DNA of 5,718 bases, from NCBI GenBank assembly GCA_964383905.1, contig CAYLJO010000316.1, forward strand, positions 1 through 5,718, in the 5' to 3' direction. The stretch is from CAYLJO01 sp964383905 (lineage in GTDB: Bacteria > Acidobacteriota > Blastocatellia > Pyrinomonadales > Pyrinomonadaceae). The translations under genes were made by a program, and so were the position numbers. Below are positions 5,657-5,718 of the stretch, in pieces (the stretch's first letter is position 1; every line of letters starts with the position of its first letter). A model generated the notes under the pieces. That model was given only the letters and a program-made list of their open reading frames with translations. It was not told where the DNA came from and did no database searches.

Positions 5657-5718
5657 AGAAGAGCAGCAGTAAAGCGGTAGACATATGAAGTAGAGACATA
5701 TCGTAGTTCATGTTTTTA

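Overview
The window is bacterial chromosomal DNA of moderate to high GC. It has one complete membrane-transport gene on the + strand and, facing it, a long run of small minus-strand genes. No rRNA, tRNA, CRISPR array or insertion sequence was found. The organism cannot be named from these genes. The S9-type beta-propeller fragment and the mix of small enzymes would suit an Acidobacteriota-like soil or sediment lineage, but that is only an impression.

Layout. At 15-1877 (+) lies a ClC-family chloride channel or chloride/proton antiporter with a C-terminal CBS pair. Convergent with it, and touching its stop codon, is a minus-strand scrap of an S9 (prolyl-oligopeptidase-like) propeller at 1874-2104. 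Next is a 121-residue protein of unknown function (2105-2470) with a plausible promoter. The gap 2471-2731 holds a 7-bp direct repeat and perhaps another tiny gene tail. At 2732-3348 is a 2-oxoglutarate/Fe(II)-oxygenase-like protein broken by one frameshift. One base upstream of its start codon ends a two-helix membrane protein with a bacterial PH domain (3350-3808). A 174-bp gap follows. Then comes a tight cluster transcribed right to left: a MOSC-domain protein (4705-5193), a HIT-family N-terminal remnant (4524-4700) and a frameshifted GNAT acetyltransferase (3983-4518). The right end holds a ClpP-like protein whose catalytic Ser, His and Asp are all replaced (5297 to about 5656), with its 5' end unresolved.

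How it fits together. The intact genes (ClC, bPH, MOSC, the unknown protein) do not form an obvious pathway. What stands out is gene decay or sequence error. Two genes (oxygenase-like, GNAT) are each repaired by adding one base to a short G or C run, which could be either assembly error or early decay. Two others (S9, HIT) are genuine truncations that no single base can repair. The ClpP-like protein has lost its active site but keeps much of its fold signature. I see no convincing new multi-gene system. The best leads are the inactive ClpP-like protein, the paired homopolymer frameshifts, and the unknown 121-residue protein.
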